NCBI GenBank assembly: GCA_900491605.1
Contig: UESW01004076.1
Location: 1,039,838-1,103,837 of the forward strand
From: Calamus simplicifolius
Lineage: Eukaryota > Streptophyta > Magnoliopsida > Arecales > Arecaceae
Direction of reading: 5' to 3'
DNA: 64,000 bases
The notes under the pieces: generated by a model
Databases searched by the model: none
Seen by the model: the letters and a program-made list of their open reading frames with translations, nothing else
What the model was told of the DNA's origin: nothing
Made by a program: the position numbers and the translations under genes
Shown here: piece by piece, positions 46,401 through 59,900 of the stretch
Layout of the letters: each line of letters begins with the position of its first letter
Position numbering within the stretch: position 1 is the stretch's first letter

Positions 46401-49400
46401 TCATCATTGATGTCCCTTGGTCTATGAGGATTTACATCCTGATCGGCTTTGGTAGTATGTATTGTCTGTGGCAGTTCTAGTGATATGGCTGTAGTGGTAC
46501 TAAGAAGTAATAACCCTTCACAAGTTCCTTTTTAATTCTTGATAAACATGGAATCAATCCTCTGCTGCTTCGGGTCTTTGTAGGGGAAGGCATATGGATC
46601 TAAATCGTGCATGGTGGCTTCTACTAGTGTATCTCTGGGCTTCTTTTCCTGTGTCAAAAAAAGTCCATTGGACTGCCACCTTTACTGATAACCTCTCATT
46701 GATTGGCTCCTTTAGCTTGGATCTGCTTTAATGGACTTGGATTTAGAGTTGACCTCATACCATGAGGGTTGGAATTTTATTATGCCTAGTAATCTCTCTC
46801 TTTGCGATTGACCATTTGGATTGTCTCTTATAATATCTTGAATCTGGGCTTACATGCCATCTGGATGTCTCAATCTTTGAATTTTTAGAGTGATTTGATG
46901 GTGGTTAAGTTGGCTGGTTACCATGCATTTTTTTCTTGCCTTTCCTAAGTTGGGAAAACGCTTCAAACATTGGATCTTTCTTATAGATATTTCTTGCATG
47001 CAGTCACATTAGGCTAATTACCATGTAAATATTACTTCAATATTGGTACTCTACCCTCCCTTTACTTTGCATTGAACTACTTGCACCTCCAATAGTGTTG
47101 GCCCTAGATTAATTGACATTACCAGCTTCTTTATTGATCTATTTCTGCTAGTTTGACTAAGGCATGTCATAAACAACTGTATTCGCTATATGAATTACGT
47201 AAAATTAATCTACACTTTTTAAAAAGAAAAGAGGTTATATATTTTTCGATATATTAGTGATTTTTATAATTAATTTTACTTAATATATGCAATAATTTAT
47301 AAAATAATAAAGAAACTATGCATATTGTCTTTGAGAGTATGTCGTTGCTGCTAATGCGCATTGCCTTATTTTTCATAATTTTTAGCTTAATTAATCATTT
47401 TTAAATCATTGAACACTCAAAATTTGATAATATATATTATAGGGCAAAAAAGGTTGAAATAATTCAGAAAATACTTATAAGTTATCTATATGGAATACTA
47501 ATTTTATTTTTTTATTTTAAAGTAATTTAATATTAAATAATATTTAATTATAAATTACTAAAAATTAATTTTAATTTGGATTAATGTTGAACTCTATTAG
47601 AGGTATGACATATATATTTTATAATCTCATAGGTATACTTCAATCGCCACTTATTTTTGAAATTTATTTGAACTTGGTTGAGATTTGGGTTGCCATAACC
47701 ATGCTTGACTTTAAATAAATTGTCGTCAAAAAAGGTAACAAGTAACATGCACACCGTTAAACATGCTACTAGCATTTTTTTTTTGAATCATTTTCTAATA
47801 CTATTTTTAACTAAACATTTTTATCTAAAAATATGATAAATTTGAAATCATGATTTCTTTTTCAATACATAGGTCACCTGTGTGCCTATGACATTTTATG
47901 AGTTATGCCAAAATACAAAATGTTGGCATGATTTTCCCTTATTTTACCATTTTCAGCCTATTTTAAGCATAAAAAGAAGCAAAAGAGAAGAATCAAGAGG
48001 ATTGAGAGCTTACACCTGATCTTGGTTTGGATTGGGGTTCAAAACTGCCCCCAAAAAATCCATTCTCTCCTAATTTCTTCACCTTCCTGCACTTCACACT
48101 TTCAATAGAGAAAAGAGTAGATAAAGACATTGGGATTCCTTCTCCCCTTTTAGTCGCAGGCAGGACCAGTTCTGCTGGGTTCAGACTTGTTCGGATCAAT
48201 TCCCATGAATTTTTGAATTGAATCTGCAAATCGGTATAGTTCTGCACCAATTTGATATGGTATCTCCTAAACCCCACTTGGTTCAGGTTGATTTTTGCAA
48301 ACTTTGGGTAAAGAGTCTTCCAGGGGTGGAGGGGTATTAGGATGGGAGACAAAGGATAAATGACTGGGTAAACATAAAAGGTGTATGGATGAAGCGTTGT
48401 AGGTATAGATTGTGGTGCCAGTTAGGAGGGATAAGGTTTATTTACAACCAAGATTATTTCATTTGAGTTGAAGTGGTGAAGGTTGGCTATGTTCAACTAA
48501 GGGATGTAGTCTTAAGGGGCTTCTAAAAGGCTAAGGCTATTCCTTTGGGGTAGGAGGATGCATGGATGGGAGTAATCTAGTTACTGTGGGACGAAGGAAT
48601 GTTTAGGAATAAGTGGAAGTTGGGACAAATGGATGATGGATTAAAGGCTATTTGGATAAAAAAGATACTTATGGGCTAAGAAATGAAGGTTAAAATGGTG
48701 CAAAGAAGAATGATGTTGGAATATGTCATGGTGCCTAGATGGTGCTAGGACATGGATGGGTGTGGAAGTTGTTGTGATGGAAAGTTTCTGTAGGTTGATG
48801 TGGGTAGTGATGTGAGGTCATGACTTGCTGTTTTATATGGCAATTGAGCTTTTAAGGGCCCAGTGGGTCATATAGATCTAAGATGATATAGAGAGCAATT
48901 TTGGGTTTTGGATTCTGGGATGGATTAGGGGACTTGATATTTGCAGATTGGACTTTGGGAAGTGTTTTAGGTGCGGCTTAGGGTCAGTCAAGGGTGGCTA
49001 TTGGTGTGGGTTAGTTTAGTTTTCAAATCCCAAATTGATATGAGATGAACTATATAAGGTTGGTCCAATTGAAGTTGAAGGGTTAGGTTAGGACTGGGTC
49101 CAAGTTAACCTTCCATATTTTAATAAGGAGAAAAACAAGGGCATTGACTGGTGTCTATAGTTATACACATATATTACTCAGTTTGCAGCAGAGTGCATTT
49201 TAGATTTGACTTTTGATAGTAGAATCAGTGTTACATGATTTTAAGCACACCTTGCCAGGTTTTAAACTTTTTGTTTTGTCCTATGAAAATCAGAAAGATA
49301 GGGTTTATATGCATTATTCATTTGAAGTTGTTTATATTGAGGCAAGGTCAAAGACATGTTTTCAGTATATGGCATGCCTTTTTCTTGTTGATTTACTGTG

Positions 49401-51696
49401 ATAAAAATGTGTAGTGGATCAATGACATAGCTACAAACTTATTCAACATCATCCCTGCTGCTCCCAAACTTGAATGTAAGGACACATATAGAAATCTTTA
49501 ATTAACCCCTCCCTATATGACATTCCCATTGGATCTTGAAGTTGGCATGGCCCTTCATGAACCCATATATAAATGGTTTTGGCCTAGCTCTTGGACCAAG
49601 GTGGGGTTGGATCTTTGTTGATCAAGTCCTTTTCTCAACAAAAATAAATAAATTTTTGAAGTCTGTTCACAAACTCAGAAATGTTTATGATTGTTATGGT
49701 AGAGGATGGTGTATTGCTTGAGTTTGAATGTTAGCATGTTAACATAAGTTAATGTAAACCCTTTATCTTGAATTTTTTTGTTCAACTACCTGATCTTGTT
49801 GAAAATGCTATTGTTCATGATTAACATATCCTCTGAATCATCACGATTTCTGTCATTTAATTTTTCATATAAACTATAATATATTTCTTTTAGCTGCTCT
49901 TTTTTTGGGAGGGGCTCTGGGTGTCCGAGCTGCCATACTCACCCAAATAATTATGTAAATGCCTCTGGTCTCATGATTTCCTTAACAGCCCTCATTATTG
50001 TGTTATTTCTTGTTTTGCAGAACAAAGATGTTACAGAAGCTATTCAGAAAGTAGCTGCTGCCTATGATTGCAAAATTGTTGAAGGAGTGCTTAGCCACCA
50101 GCTTAAACAGTTTGTCATTGATGGCAACAAAGTCATACTTAGCATATCTAATCCTGAGACTAGAGTTGATGATGCAGAGTTTGAGGAAAATGAAGTCTAT
50201 GCAATTGATATAGTCACAAGCACAGGTGAAGGGAAGGTAATATTTTTGCTAATCACTATCATATGCTGCATTTATGCCATCCTGTGGTTCTGTAAATGTG
50301 ATGGAAGACTATCTTTATGTGCAGCCGAAGCTCTTAGATGAGAAACAAACAACCATCTATAAAAGAGCTGTGGACAAAATTACCACTTAAAAATGAAAGC
50401 GTCAAGATTTATTTTTAGTGAAATAAATCAGAAGTTTCCAATCATGCCATTTACTGCAAGGTTTGCTATCCTCACCGTGAGGTTTTATATTTAAAATTTT
50501 CTTCATTAATTTCACGCTCCTTTTTCCCCTCTCCTAGGGCATTAGATGAGAAGCGTGTTCGGCTGGGGCTAGTTGAGTGTGTTAACCATGACCTTTTGCA
50601 GCCGTACCCTGTTCTGCATGAGAAGCCAGGTAAATATTTATGTTCATATAGACAATTAAGCATCTGACTTGGTTAAATTTAAAGTTTCGTTAGGTTATGC
50701 TAAGATAAATGATACTACAGTACGAAGTAGACGCCAGAAAGGTAGTATGATATTTGATGATAGAGAATATAGATAATGATGGAACAATTTCATTGTGTGA
50801 AATTGGTTTCTACAGAGTTTTTGGACTTAAATGCGGCATAATTGGTATTTTCAGTTGATCACTTTCTGACTCTTGAAATACAGAAGAGTCTTGGGGTGTT
50901 AAAGCAGTAATGACTTCATCTTGGAAACTTTTCAAGTTTCATTCTGTGAAACTGGTTAAATACAAACTCTTTCAACTGAATGCTGCAGGCTATTCCTTGC
51001 CGTCTTAGTTCTCCTTTTCATGATGTTAGGAACCTACTATTTGTTATCATGGCTGAATAGGTGCTTTGTGTTGGTTGATGTTATTTAATTTAACCTATGT
51101 TGCAGGAGATATTGTTGCTCATATCAAGTTCACAGTATTGTTAATGCCAAACGGGTCTGACAAGATAACCTCCCATCCGCTGCAAGAGATGAAATCTACC
51201 AAGTCCATTGATGACAATCCTGAGATCAAGGCATGGCTTGCTTTGGGCACAAAAACAAAGAAAAAGGGTGGAGGAAAGAAGAAGAAAGGTGGGATAGGAT
51301 GATTCATCTTCATTTTCTTCTAGCTCATATTTATTCATCTTGAAACTACTCTTATCATTTTTTGCAAAAAGTGACATTCTTGGAGGAGGTCAATGTGACA
51401 TTGCACATAGAGTTGGGAGTGACATGAGTGGTTTAACATATACTCTTGTTTTTTTTTTTTTTTTTGAAAAAAAAAGTAAAAAACCTGGGATCTGTGGGAT
51501 CAGGTTGCTTGGTTTAAGACAAGAATCAGGAGAGGTGAACTTAACAAAATACTACGGATAAGCATTATGTTGCCGGCATCTTGAACCTTAATTGTTTGCT
51601 TTATCTTGTGTAGGTAAAAAAGGTGAAGCTAAAGATGATTCAGCAGAGGCAGAACCCATGGATGAAGCATCCAATGGTGCAGCTTCACAAGGATGA
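43449..51696 (+). CDS. EBP1: EBP1 / PA2G4-type protein (nine exons, one frameshift)
   Basis: Plant homologue of ErbB-3-binding protein 1 (proliferation-associated 2G4), a methionine-aminopeptidase-fold protein without peptidase activity that binds ribosomes and RNA and controls cell growth. Exons: 43449-43542, 43651-43735, 43824-43973, 44047-44197, 50021-50236, 50325-50460, 50538-50629, 51106-51288, 51614-51696. Junctions are GT-AG. The lengths sum to 1,190, one short of a multiple of three. The A run at 50376-50379 in exon 6 is one base too short, so the literal frame ends at TAA 50388-50390; with five A the product would be about 396 aa, the family's usual length. Visible marks: Asp-Met-Gly-Cys-His-Ile-Asp-Gly in exon 4 and a Lys-rich C-terminal tail in exon 8, followed by an acidic end. 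Intron 4 is 5.8 kb. Assembly error is likelier than a pseudogene because all else is conserved. Confidence 0.92.
45309..45932 (+). repeat. Local direct repeats in EBP1 intron 4
   Basis: aattcctctggaatcaccat near 45320 recurs near 45482, with the following 150 bases alignable. A second pair, around 45667-45756 and 45847-45932, contains gcacaggcctgccttctttt-like sequence and then attgaatgtaatgta. Both pairs have a spacing of about 160-180 bases. Confidence 0.65.
46000..46900 (-). pseudogene. hAT-family transposase relic (DUF659 type)
   Basis: Minus-strand codons give, in order: Gln-Gln-Arg-Ile-Asp-Ser-Met-Phe (46541-46575), Asp-Ser-Trp-Thr-Gly-Pro-Asn then Ser-Ile-Ile-Asn-Phe-Leu (46320-46275), a Phe-Phe-His-Lys-Ser segment (about 46240) and Lys-Arg-Pro-His-Ile-Phe-Gly-Pro (about 46090-46065). 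These match the order of motifs in plant hAT-like transposases with a DUF659 domain. Stops and frame changes are frequent, and no inverted repeats were identified. Confidence 0.65.
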
Positions 51697-53600
51697 GGAA
51701 TTATAGTTTTGGTGTTTTCTTCTTCATTTGCTGTTATAGTTTTCTAGGTGCCTTGTGCATTTCATGTTTTTCATCATATCTGGATACAAAAATTCAGGGT
51801 GTTTTAAATATGAGAAAAGATAACTCTGTTGAGAAAGTCACCAAAGCTTCTGCAGCACTACGACATGGTTGCACAATAAATCTTTATAAGAAGCTGAAGC
51901 TTTGAGTACTTGTGGGATGTGCTAGATTAAAAACGAAAAAGGAAGTGCTAATTTTGTTAGGGATGTTTCCTTTATGGCTGTTACTGAGTTTCTTTCGTAC
52001 GATGAGACAGCTATTTAATTTTGATGTTCATTTAGGCGTTCCTACGGCCATGCCATCGCTTACCAGCTTTTAGCCACCGGTGAATTTGCTTATCAATTTT
52101 CCGCTGTTTTTTTTTTTTATTATTTTTTTTAAAGCTTTGTTTGGTCCTCTAACTTGTATTTGATATTTCATTCAAACTAATTGTAACTCCACTATCTTTG
52201 GTCTTTTTAATTCATTCCCTTCGATCTCTTTGGTCTTTAATTTATTCTTAATTGCTCAATTTTTTCCACCTGGCACAATTTTTTGGGTTCCCATCAAAGC
52301 CATTTATTTACATGGGCCTATATATTATTTTCCTTATGTTCATTCTCGTTGACCGAGGAAAAAAAAATAGAAGCAATCCTTGTCTATCTTCTGCCTGAAA
52401 CGGAGCTGTTGTATTATTAAAATCGCTTCCTCTACTTATTTTGGTGACGCCAGGTGGCAGCAGTCAGGGCGCTGTTTCGAGTGGCAGCAGTTTGTTACCT
52501 TTTTTTCTCTTTTTACGTCCGAACATGGAATGGCATATCAGCTCAACGTGCGCTTGTTACCTTGATGCCCGATTGGCGGTCTCTCTTTGTCCCATCATGG
52601 CGTGCTTGGTTGCAGTAGTGGTAAAGGAATTATTAGGTTGGACTCTGTTTTTGGGGAAGATGTTTATTTTCATTGGATTGTATTGTGGATGCTCTTTTTT
52701 TTTTTTTCCTTTTAAACTATAAATAACTCGTATATAAGGTAAATTTCACCTCCTCTGTTTTTTCAAGCTGAAGCCTTAGAATCGTAGCTGAACTCTGTTT
52801 TCAAAACAATAAGAACTGGAACAAAAGCGCTAACCTTGCATCCATAACAATCTTAAAAAAGAGGATCACTTATGCAATACTTCCTGAGTTTGTTTCCACG
52901 GATGCATATTATAATAAATAATTTGCTATGCATAAAACACCATAGATCTCTATATAACAAAACTCCTAATAGGTGATTATTGTATTTAAACAAAGCTGCA
53001 CTTAATTGTGCATGATTCATCCCATGCCTCCTGCTTAACATAAACGCCAGTTGATCTCTTGTTACTCTCTTTCTTCCATATCTCTTGTTTCTTTTTTACA
53101 TACTAACCAGCCTTATGGTTTTTATCAATCAGCAAAAATATAAAACTACTCTGTAAGCATATTATTGTTTTAACGAGTAAAAAATAATTTTTTGTATAAT
53201 CTCTTTTGAAATAAAAAATAAAAAAAAAAATTTCATGCCCTTACGGTTTAAATTAATTCAGCTCGAAAATTTCACACTAAAATGTACTTTTGATGCTCAA
53301 ACTTTCGCTTAAAATTTATTATCATTTTTTTTTATTTTTTTAGTTTACTTTTTTATATTTTGAGAATATTAGATTTTTTATATTTTATTACTAATCATAA
53401 AATAGATGGTATGCCATTCTGCTACGGATATATAAATTTATTAAAAAGTGATATGCTAGTTATCTTTTTAATTTTAAAAATTCTTATATAATCAAAGGAT
53501 GGAAACATGATATTTTAAAATATAAAAAATAAATTATAATAATTAAAAAATTGAGAATCAAAAGCGTATTCTCGCCAATATTTTTGAGGAACTCCCCCAA
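51697..53600 (+). other. EBP1 3' UTR and intergenic sequence
   Basis: A poly(A) signal AATAAA lies at 51875-51880, about 180 bases after the stop. Beyond about 52000 there is AT-rich sequence with T runs (52108-52135, 53220-53350) and no recognisable gene. Confidence 0.55.
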
Positions 53601-53958
53601 ATATAATATCGGATATGGAGCGCTCTCATCCTTGCCAGTTGCCGCGGTCGGTGTTCACAGATCTCAGACGCACATGATTGACGAGGCCCCGCCGACGCTG
53701 TCCAATCATTTCCATTTCAGTCACTGGGGGTATCTTACAAAAGTAGGAACTTCCATCTAATATTAAAAATGACGAGGGGCTCCTTGTAAAATTCTCTTCT
53801 CTTTCCGTCTCTCTCTCTCTCTCTTTCAGTTAATAAGATAAAATAAAACCCTAGCACCATTCCTCGAGTTCCACCTCACGCTCTCCGTTCCCGCCAGCTC
53901 CTCGCTGCTCTCCTTCCCGGCTGGATCCCTTCCGTCATTCTCCCTCTTGACCGCCGCC
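53601..53958 (+). promoter_or_regulatory. RanBP1 promoter and 5' UTR
   Basis: A pyrimidine patch of CT repeats at 53807-53829 is followed by AAAACCCTA (53845-53853). The latter is a telo-box-like motif frequent near starts of plant housekeeping and translation genes. A C-rich leader runs to the ATG at 53959 (context gccgccATGg). Confidence 0.55.
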
Positions 53959-56900
53959 ATGGCCAGCACCGATCCCGAGCGCAGAGACGAGGAGGAGAGG
54001 GAGGCTGCCGCCGGCGAGGACGAGGACACCGGCGCCCAGGTGGCCCCCATCGTCCGGCTCGAGGAGGTCGCCGTCACCACTGGCGAGGAGGACGAAGATG
54101 TCCTCCTCGACCTGTAAGCCCCGATCCCCTCTCTTCCCCTCCCATTAGGGGTTTCCCGCGAGGTCCTAGGGTTTTATCTTCGTTCTTGATCGGTTGTCTT
54201 GATTTCAGGAAAGCGAAGCTCTACCGGTTCGATAAGGAGGGGAACCAGTGGAAGGAACGGGGCCATGGGAGCGTCAAGCTTCTGAAGCACAACGAGTCTG
54301 GAAAGGTCCGGCTGGTCATGAGGCAGGCCAAGACTCTCAAGATCTGTGCCAACCATCTAGGTCCTTGTCTTTCTCGTCTTATTTTCTGGTTAAAATTTTG
54401 AATTAGATCTCTGATGTGTGTAATTATGGCCTGTTTTCCCTGGATTTCTGGTTTGCAGTTCTTCCCACGACCAAAATGCAGGAGCATGCGGGGAATGATA
54501 AGTCGTGCGTGTGGCATGCAACAGATTTTCCGATGGGGAACTGAAGGAGGAGATGTTTGCCATTCGGTTTGGATCTGTTGAGAGTGAGCATCTTTTATTT
54601 TTTTTGTCAACTTTCACCGTTAACTAGGAAATTCCATTTAATTTGGTGCTTCTATGTTGAAGGCTGTGCAGTCTTAGTTCTGTGTTTTCTATTCCTGTTA
54701 GCATTGAGATGATTGTAGATTTTGTTGAGTGATATTAATTTCAAGTCCGCTATCTATTTTAAGTGTTTGATGCGTATATCATGATATCCGTGGATCATCA
54801 GGAAATGAGAGTCATGTCTGTGATGAGATTTCTCTCATTTATTCGATAATGCAGTAATGATGATGTTTCTCTCCTTTTGTGCTGGCTGGCCTGGTTGGTT
54901 TATTTCATACTCTGTTAATCCCGTGTTTTCTTGAGTATAGAAATATTGTTTCCCCATCCGTAGTGTATTCACATGAGAAGAATCACAGGCAATAGGTATC
55001 TAGGACTGCATGGAAGCATCCGAAATTTGTCATATGTGCATTATAGAAAAGAAACAAGTGGATTTCTGTAGGTTATGGTAGAATGAGTGTACTTGTGTTA
55101 TTCTTTAGAAGATCACAACATATTTGGAATTTTTGTACTAATTGTAAACATTTTTGTATGCAATAAATCTGGAATTCTTGTGGTAATTGTCAACCTTTTT
55201 GTAGAATATGGATCATGATGCCATGGAAATTAGGAGGTGGTGCATTTATTGCAATTATCTTTGATTTCAAGGAATTGCTTGAATATGTTATGAAAGTTGT
55301 ACTGTCTGATAAATTAATAAGAGCCTCTTTATGTTATTTTTGGTTTTACTGTAAAGGATGCTATTCATCTTGAAATATAATTTAGCAGGAATTTCTCTCT
55401 GTTTTTTGATAAATTATGCATTGTAATATTTATTAGCTACTGCTTTTGATAAGATTGGAAGAAAAATGCTTCTTTGTTGGCAGTGTTTGTAAGCATGCAG
55501 ATGCAATCAACCTTTGCCTATTTAGAATAGTAGTCAGAACCGTAACCATAACCCTTATGCCATCTATGGGCTTTTTGAATCCTTATCTTCCTGTCATTTG
55601 TATCACTGGCTTTACAAAAGTTTATTTATAACCTACATGTTAGGTTCTTGATTCTAATCATTTCTTACCTGTTTGAAATATTTGAACTTTGAACTCTTCA
55701 TCATATATAGAACTCTTTTTTCTTTAATTGTCTAGTTGTCTGGGTATGAACATATGTATCAATTTGCTCTCTTTCTTAATCTTATCTTGGTTTAATCCTT
55801 AACCTTCCTGCATTATATTCATGTCTAATTATATCAGTCAGCAAATCTTAACTTCACATGCTTGCTACCTCCATTACATTTTGACACTTTTTGTCATGTT
55901 GCATTCTGATTAATGTGACATTACCTATATTGTATCAGGCAGTTAACCATTACTTGAAAATATCTATGCATATCTCTTAGCTTTGCTACTGCTCTGTTAT
56001 CAAACTTTCTTGACTTTTTTTCATTGTATTATGCAATGTAGTCATAAACTCAACTCAACTCAACTCATCATAACTCCTAATGCCCATGCATGCATGTTTT
56101 CTTCTTACTGTGTTTCCACATGGACACGTGTTGAACTTGTGTGATAACTTGTCCTGTTTGCTATGAATGAACTTCTAAATTCTTTGACCAAGCAATCATC
56201 CTTGATTTCTTTCTACGGTGCTTTCCTTGTGTTTCATGTCTCATCCTAAAACTCTTTTATATTCATGTGCAAATTATCACCATTTCACTAAGTTTTAGCA
56301 TTATTAAACCAGAACTTTCTTTTCATCTATGGTTGCGTCTTTACATTCCAAATATCACATTGTCTTAAAAAGGTCAATGTGGCTGTTACCTTCTTTACCA
56401 CACTATTTCATGCAATTTTTAGGTGTCATTGTCTTTGCGAGTAAGTTGTTGTTCATGAGCCCTACATGGACATCATGAATAGAAAAGGTTCTTTATGTTC
56501 TTTAACTCAGTTGTTGCTGGTATTGTCATCAGCCACACTAGAGGAGTGGGTCTCCTATTGATTCTTTTACTTCATTATTACTTTTAATGCTGACAATTCA
56601 ATGAGTCGGAAGCAAATCATCCAAGAGGAGAGGATCAAGTCTACACAGGATCTCTATTAAACAACATGTACCACTCCATTGAGCCCAAAAAAAGGAAAAA
56701 CTTTTTTATTTGATCCAAATTGTGTCAATACCTTCAATCCAAGTTACAAGAGGCCAGCATCCAAGATGTTGTGTGTTTATGTAGCCTGACATATTGTGTC
56801 CATTAAAACACCAATCTTATAATGGATTTAGTAAATTTAATGGGCATTGACCTCATGTCACACTTCACCATTTCCTCATATCTGTCAATATTTACTTTTC

Positions 56901-59900
56901 CATGTTTAAATAAATGTAGTCTAGCCTCCATCTAGGGGATAGCTTCTATTCCATGTTTTATAAGAAAGTTGGTCAACTTTTCCATTGACTAACTTATCCA
57001 TGTTCTTTTACTTCGGTCAAAAAAAGTCAAAAGAGTAAGATGCATTCCAAAATTATCATTTACCTTTCAAATTGGGTGTAACATTAACCATTTGAAAAAT
57101 GTGTATATTAGTTTTCTATATATTAGGTAATTTTTTTTGTTCCTTAAATATCCTTGCACGATCACAATTCTTCCTTCCATTAATACTCCTCGATTCTTCT
57201 TTTCATTTGCATTTTACTTGCGATACATTTTGGAAAGAAAAAGTAAGGGTATAATTCCCGTAAAAGATTCTATAATTGAAATAAAAAATATCTTTTTATG
57301 ATATAATTTATGTTTTATAAAGGGATATAATATTGTTATTTAATTAGTAAATAGTAACCAAGAAAATTTATTTTTATTTTAAAAAATAAAATCTATGTAT
57401 GATTAATGTATATATCGAAAGTATGACTGAAAATATAGTTTGGTTAGAAAATTGAGCTTCAATTACATAGAGATTATATACTTAGCATGCAAAGTTGGTA
57501 TGGGGTGTTATGGGAAGATAAATAGATCTTAGTAATTATCTGAAAATGTTATATAATGTAAAAGAATATGGATAACAAATACTAGAGTCACATTCTAATG
57601 TACAAAAGGACATGGATAAATTATTTTCTTATTTAAGTGTTGCTTGAGTAACGCTTACTCGAGAAAATATAATTTCAAGAGTAACTCTTATACCTCCTAA
57701 AGAACGAGGCCTAAGAGGTTACTCAAGTGTTCCCACTTTCTTGTTTTGCCATGCTATACAAGGCTTATTACCATATTTGTTAAGCATTACAACCCAAGAC
57801 CTTGGATACACAGTTTACATCTCGCATGGTAAATTTGTTGGAAGATGATAAAAGGTGGCAGGATTGGGCTTTAATAGGCCATGTCATTTTCCAGGTGCTA
57901 AACATGTGCGTTCTTATGTAAATGACAGTGAGTTAGTGTGTCATCATTACCTTTTTTTTTCTTAGTATTGTCCTATTTGGTTTAGAAAGAAGCACCAGTT
58001 TGCCCTGGTTTCTCTTTGGTCTTTTTTTAGGCCATGCTTCTTTATGATATTTGAGCCATGGTTACATGAAAGCCCCTTGTGTAAAAGCCTCTTGTGTAGG
58101 TATCCGCATACGTTAAAGTAGACCTAGTAATTTCAGAAAATAGGTGGCCTGGTTTGAGTCTTAAAATAGACATAAGAAGCAAACATCAGTCCATCTCCGT
58201 TGGATCCATTAAAGAAATGATGCAGTTATTTGAATATGATTTTGAATTGTATAAAACATTACCATATTTCTGAGTGTAAGTTGTCTGTTGTTTGGTCTAA
58301 ATAATTTCTTAAAGAAACGTGATAATCTGTTGAGGGCTTTGAATTTCTACTTGCTAAGAAGTCCTAAAAATCAGTATTGAGAACCATAACAGGTCGTTAT
58401 TGGCACGATATGGCATGGGTCAGTATGGTATGGTTTGTACCATGTATCAAGAAGGGATGCCAATTCTTTTCTCACTTTTGACCATAATACCTCTTGATAC
58501 TAGGCGGTATAGAGCGGTTCTGCTCAATTTGGATTGATTTGGTTCATACTGAATAGAAACTTAGTACCATATTGATATGGTACCACATGGTTAAGATGGT
58601 ATCGTATGGTATGGTTGGTACTGCAGACCTTGCTTATCTATTAAACTTATAGTACCATATAAAATTAGTATGAGGAACCATCTACATTAAGGCATTTGCA
58701 ATTTAGTAAATTTAGTACTTAAAATGTTTATATGCCTTGTGATGACAATTTGGAGAACCGTGTTTTATAGGCATATATCATTCATACAGTTAGAGAAGCC
58801 ATACAAGCAGGTAATACAAGATTTGTATATGTAGAGTAGCTAGTAATACATTGGCTTATGAGTCTTTTAGGAGTTTCTTTTCAAGTAGTGGCCTTGTCTT
58901 GGATCACTAGCAAAGACTTCATATATTTACACTATTTACAACCAAGAATACCTAGATTAAATGACGTGCTTGAATATACTCATGTACAGTTGGGTACACA
59001 TTTGTGGCACAAGAATGCAACATTAATGCACTTGTGTTATTTATTTTAATTAAAATATTTTTTTAAGATAAACAATAAATAAATTGTGAGAGGACTTGAA
59101 TCTTTGTTCTTTTATTTTATTTTTAATAAAAAATGTATAAATATATATATATATAATAATAATAAATAAATGCTAGAAGAAGGATCGGAATGCTTGATGT
59201 TGTGATTAAAACCTAAATTAGGAGAGGGAGGGAAAGAAAGACGAAGTCGGAAAAAGTAGAATGAGGAAATGTGGACGGTGGGGCACATCTATCGTACAAG
59301 GGCATGCAGGGAACACACATTGTACAATAGTATAGGTTAGTGTTGTTTCTTCGCTATTAAGGCTTTGTTTTTTAGTGCAACATGTTCTTTTGCTTCGGTC
59401 AAAAAGTGAAATGGGTAAGTTATATTCCTAAGTTATCTTTTATCATATTAGAGGAAAGTTATACTCATCTGAAAGATGGCTAAGTTGGTTTTCTACCGAT
59501 TAGGTAAAATATATATTTAGTTCTTTTCCTCAAATGTCTCTGCACAATAACGATTCTTTCTTTCATTATTACTCTTCGATTCTTTCTTTTTCTTTTCCTC
59601 CTTTGATCATGTTGATGAGACATTCATCTGCCTTTTCTTTTGATGCATTTTAGGAAGAAAAAGCAAATCAAAAATTTATCTTTAAATAATAGTTTTGATA
59701 AAAACAATAATTTTTTGAGAAAAAAATTTCAATATAGTATTTCATTTGATGGGTAAGAATGTAGCATTTATAAAAAATTCTATGATTGAATTAAAAATTT
59801 CTTATGATGTAATTGATGTTTTATAAGGAGATATAACACTCTTATGTAATTAGTAAATGGTAACTATGAAAATTTATTACTATTAAAAAATAAATTATAT

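Larger units (their letters stand above)
44198..50020 (+). other. EBP1 intron 4 (5.8 kb)
   Basis: GT-AG intron. It holds a poly-T run (45037-45053), local direct repeats (45309-45932) and a minus-strand hAT transposase relic (about 46000-46900). The rest is AT-rich (47140-47600) or unrecognised (47600-49990), including random ORFs such as minus 47993-48352. Confidence 0.85.

Noticed and set aside
47993..48352. Minus-strand ORF of 119 codons in EBP1 intron 4
   Set aside because: No recognisable family and no splice or promoter context; treated as chance.
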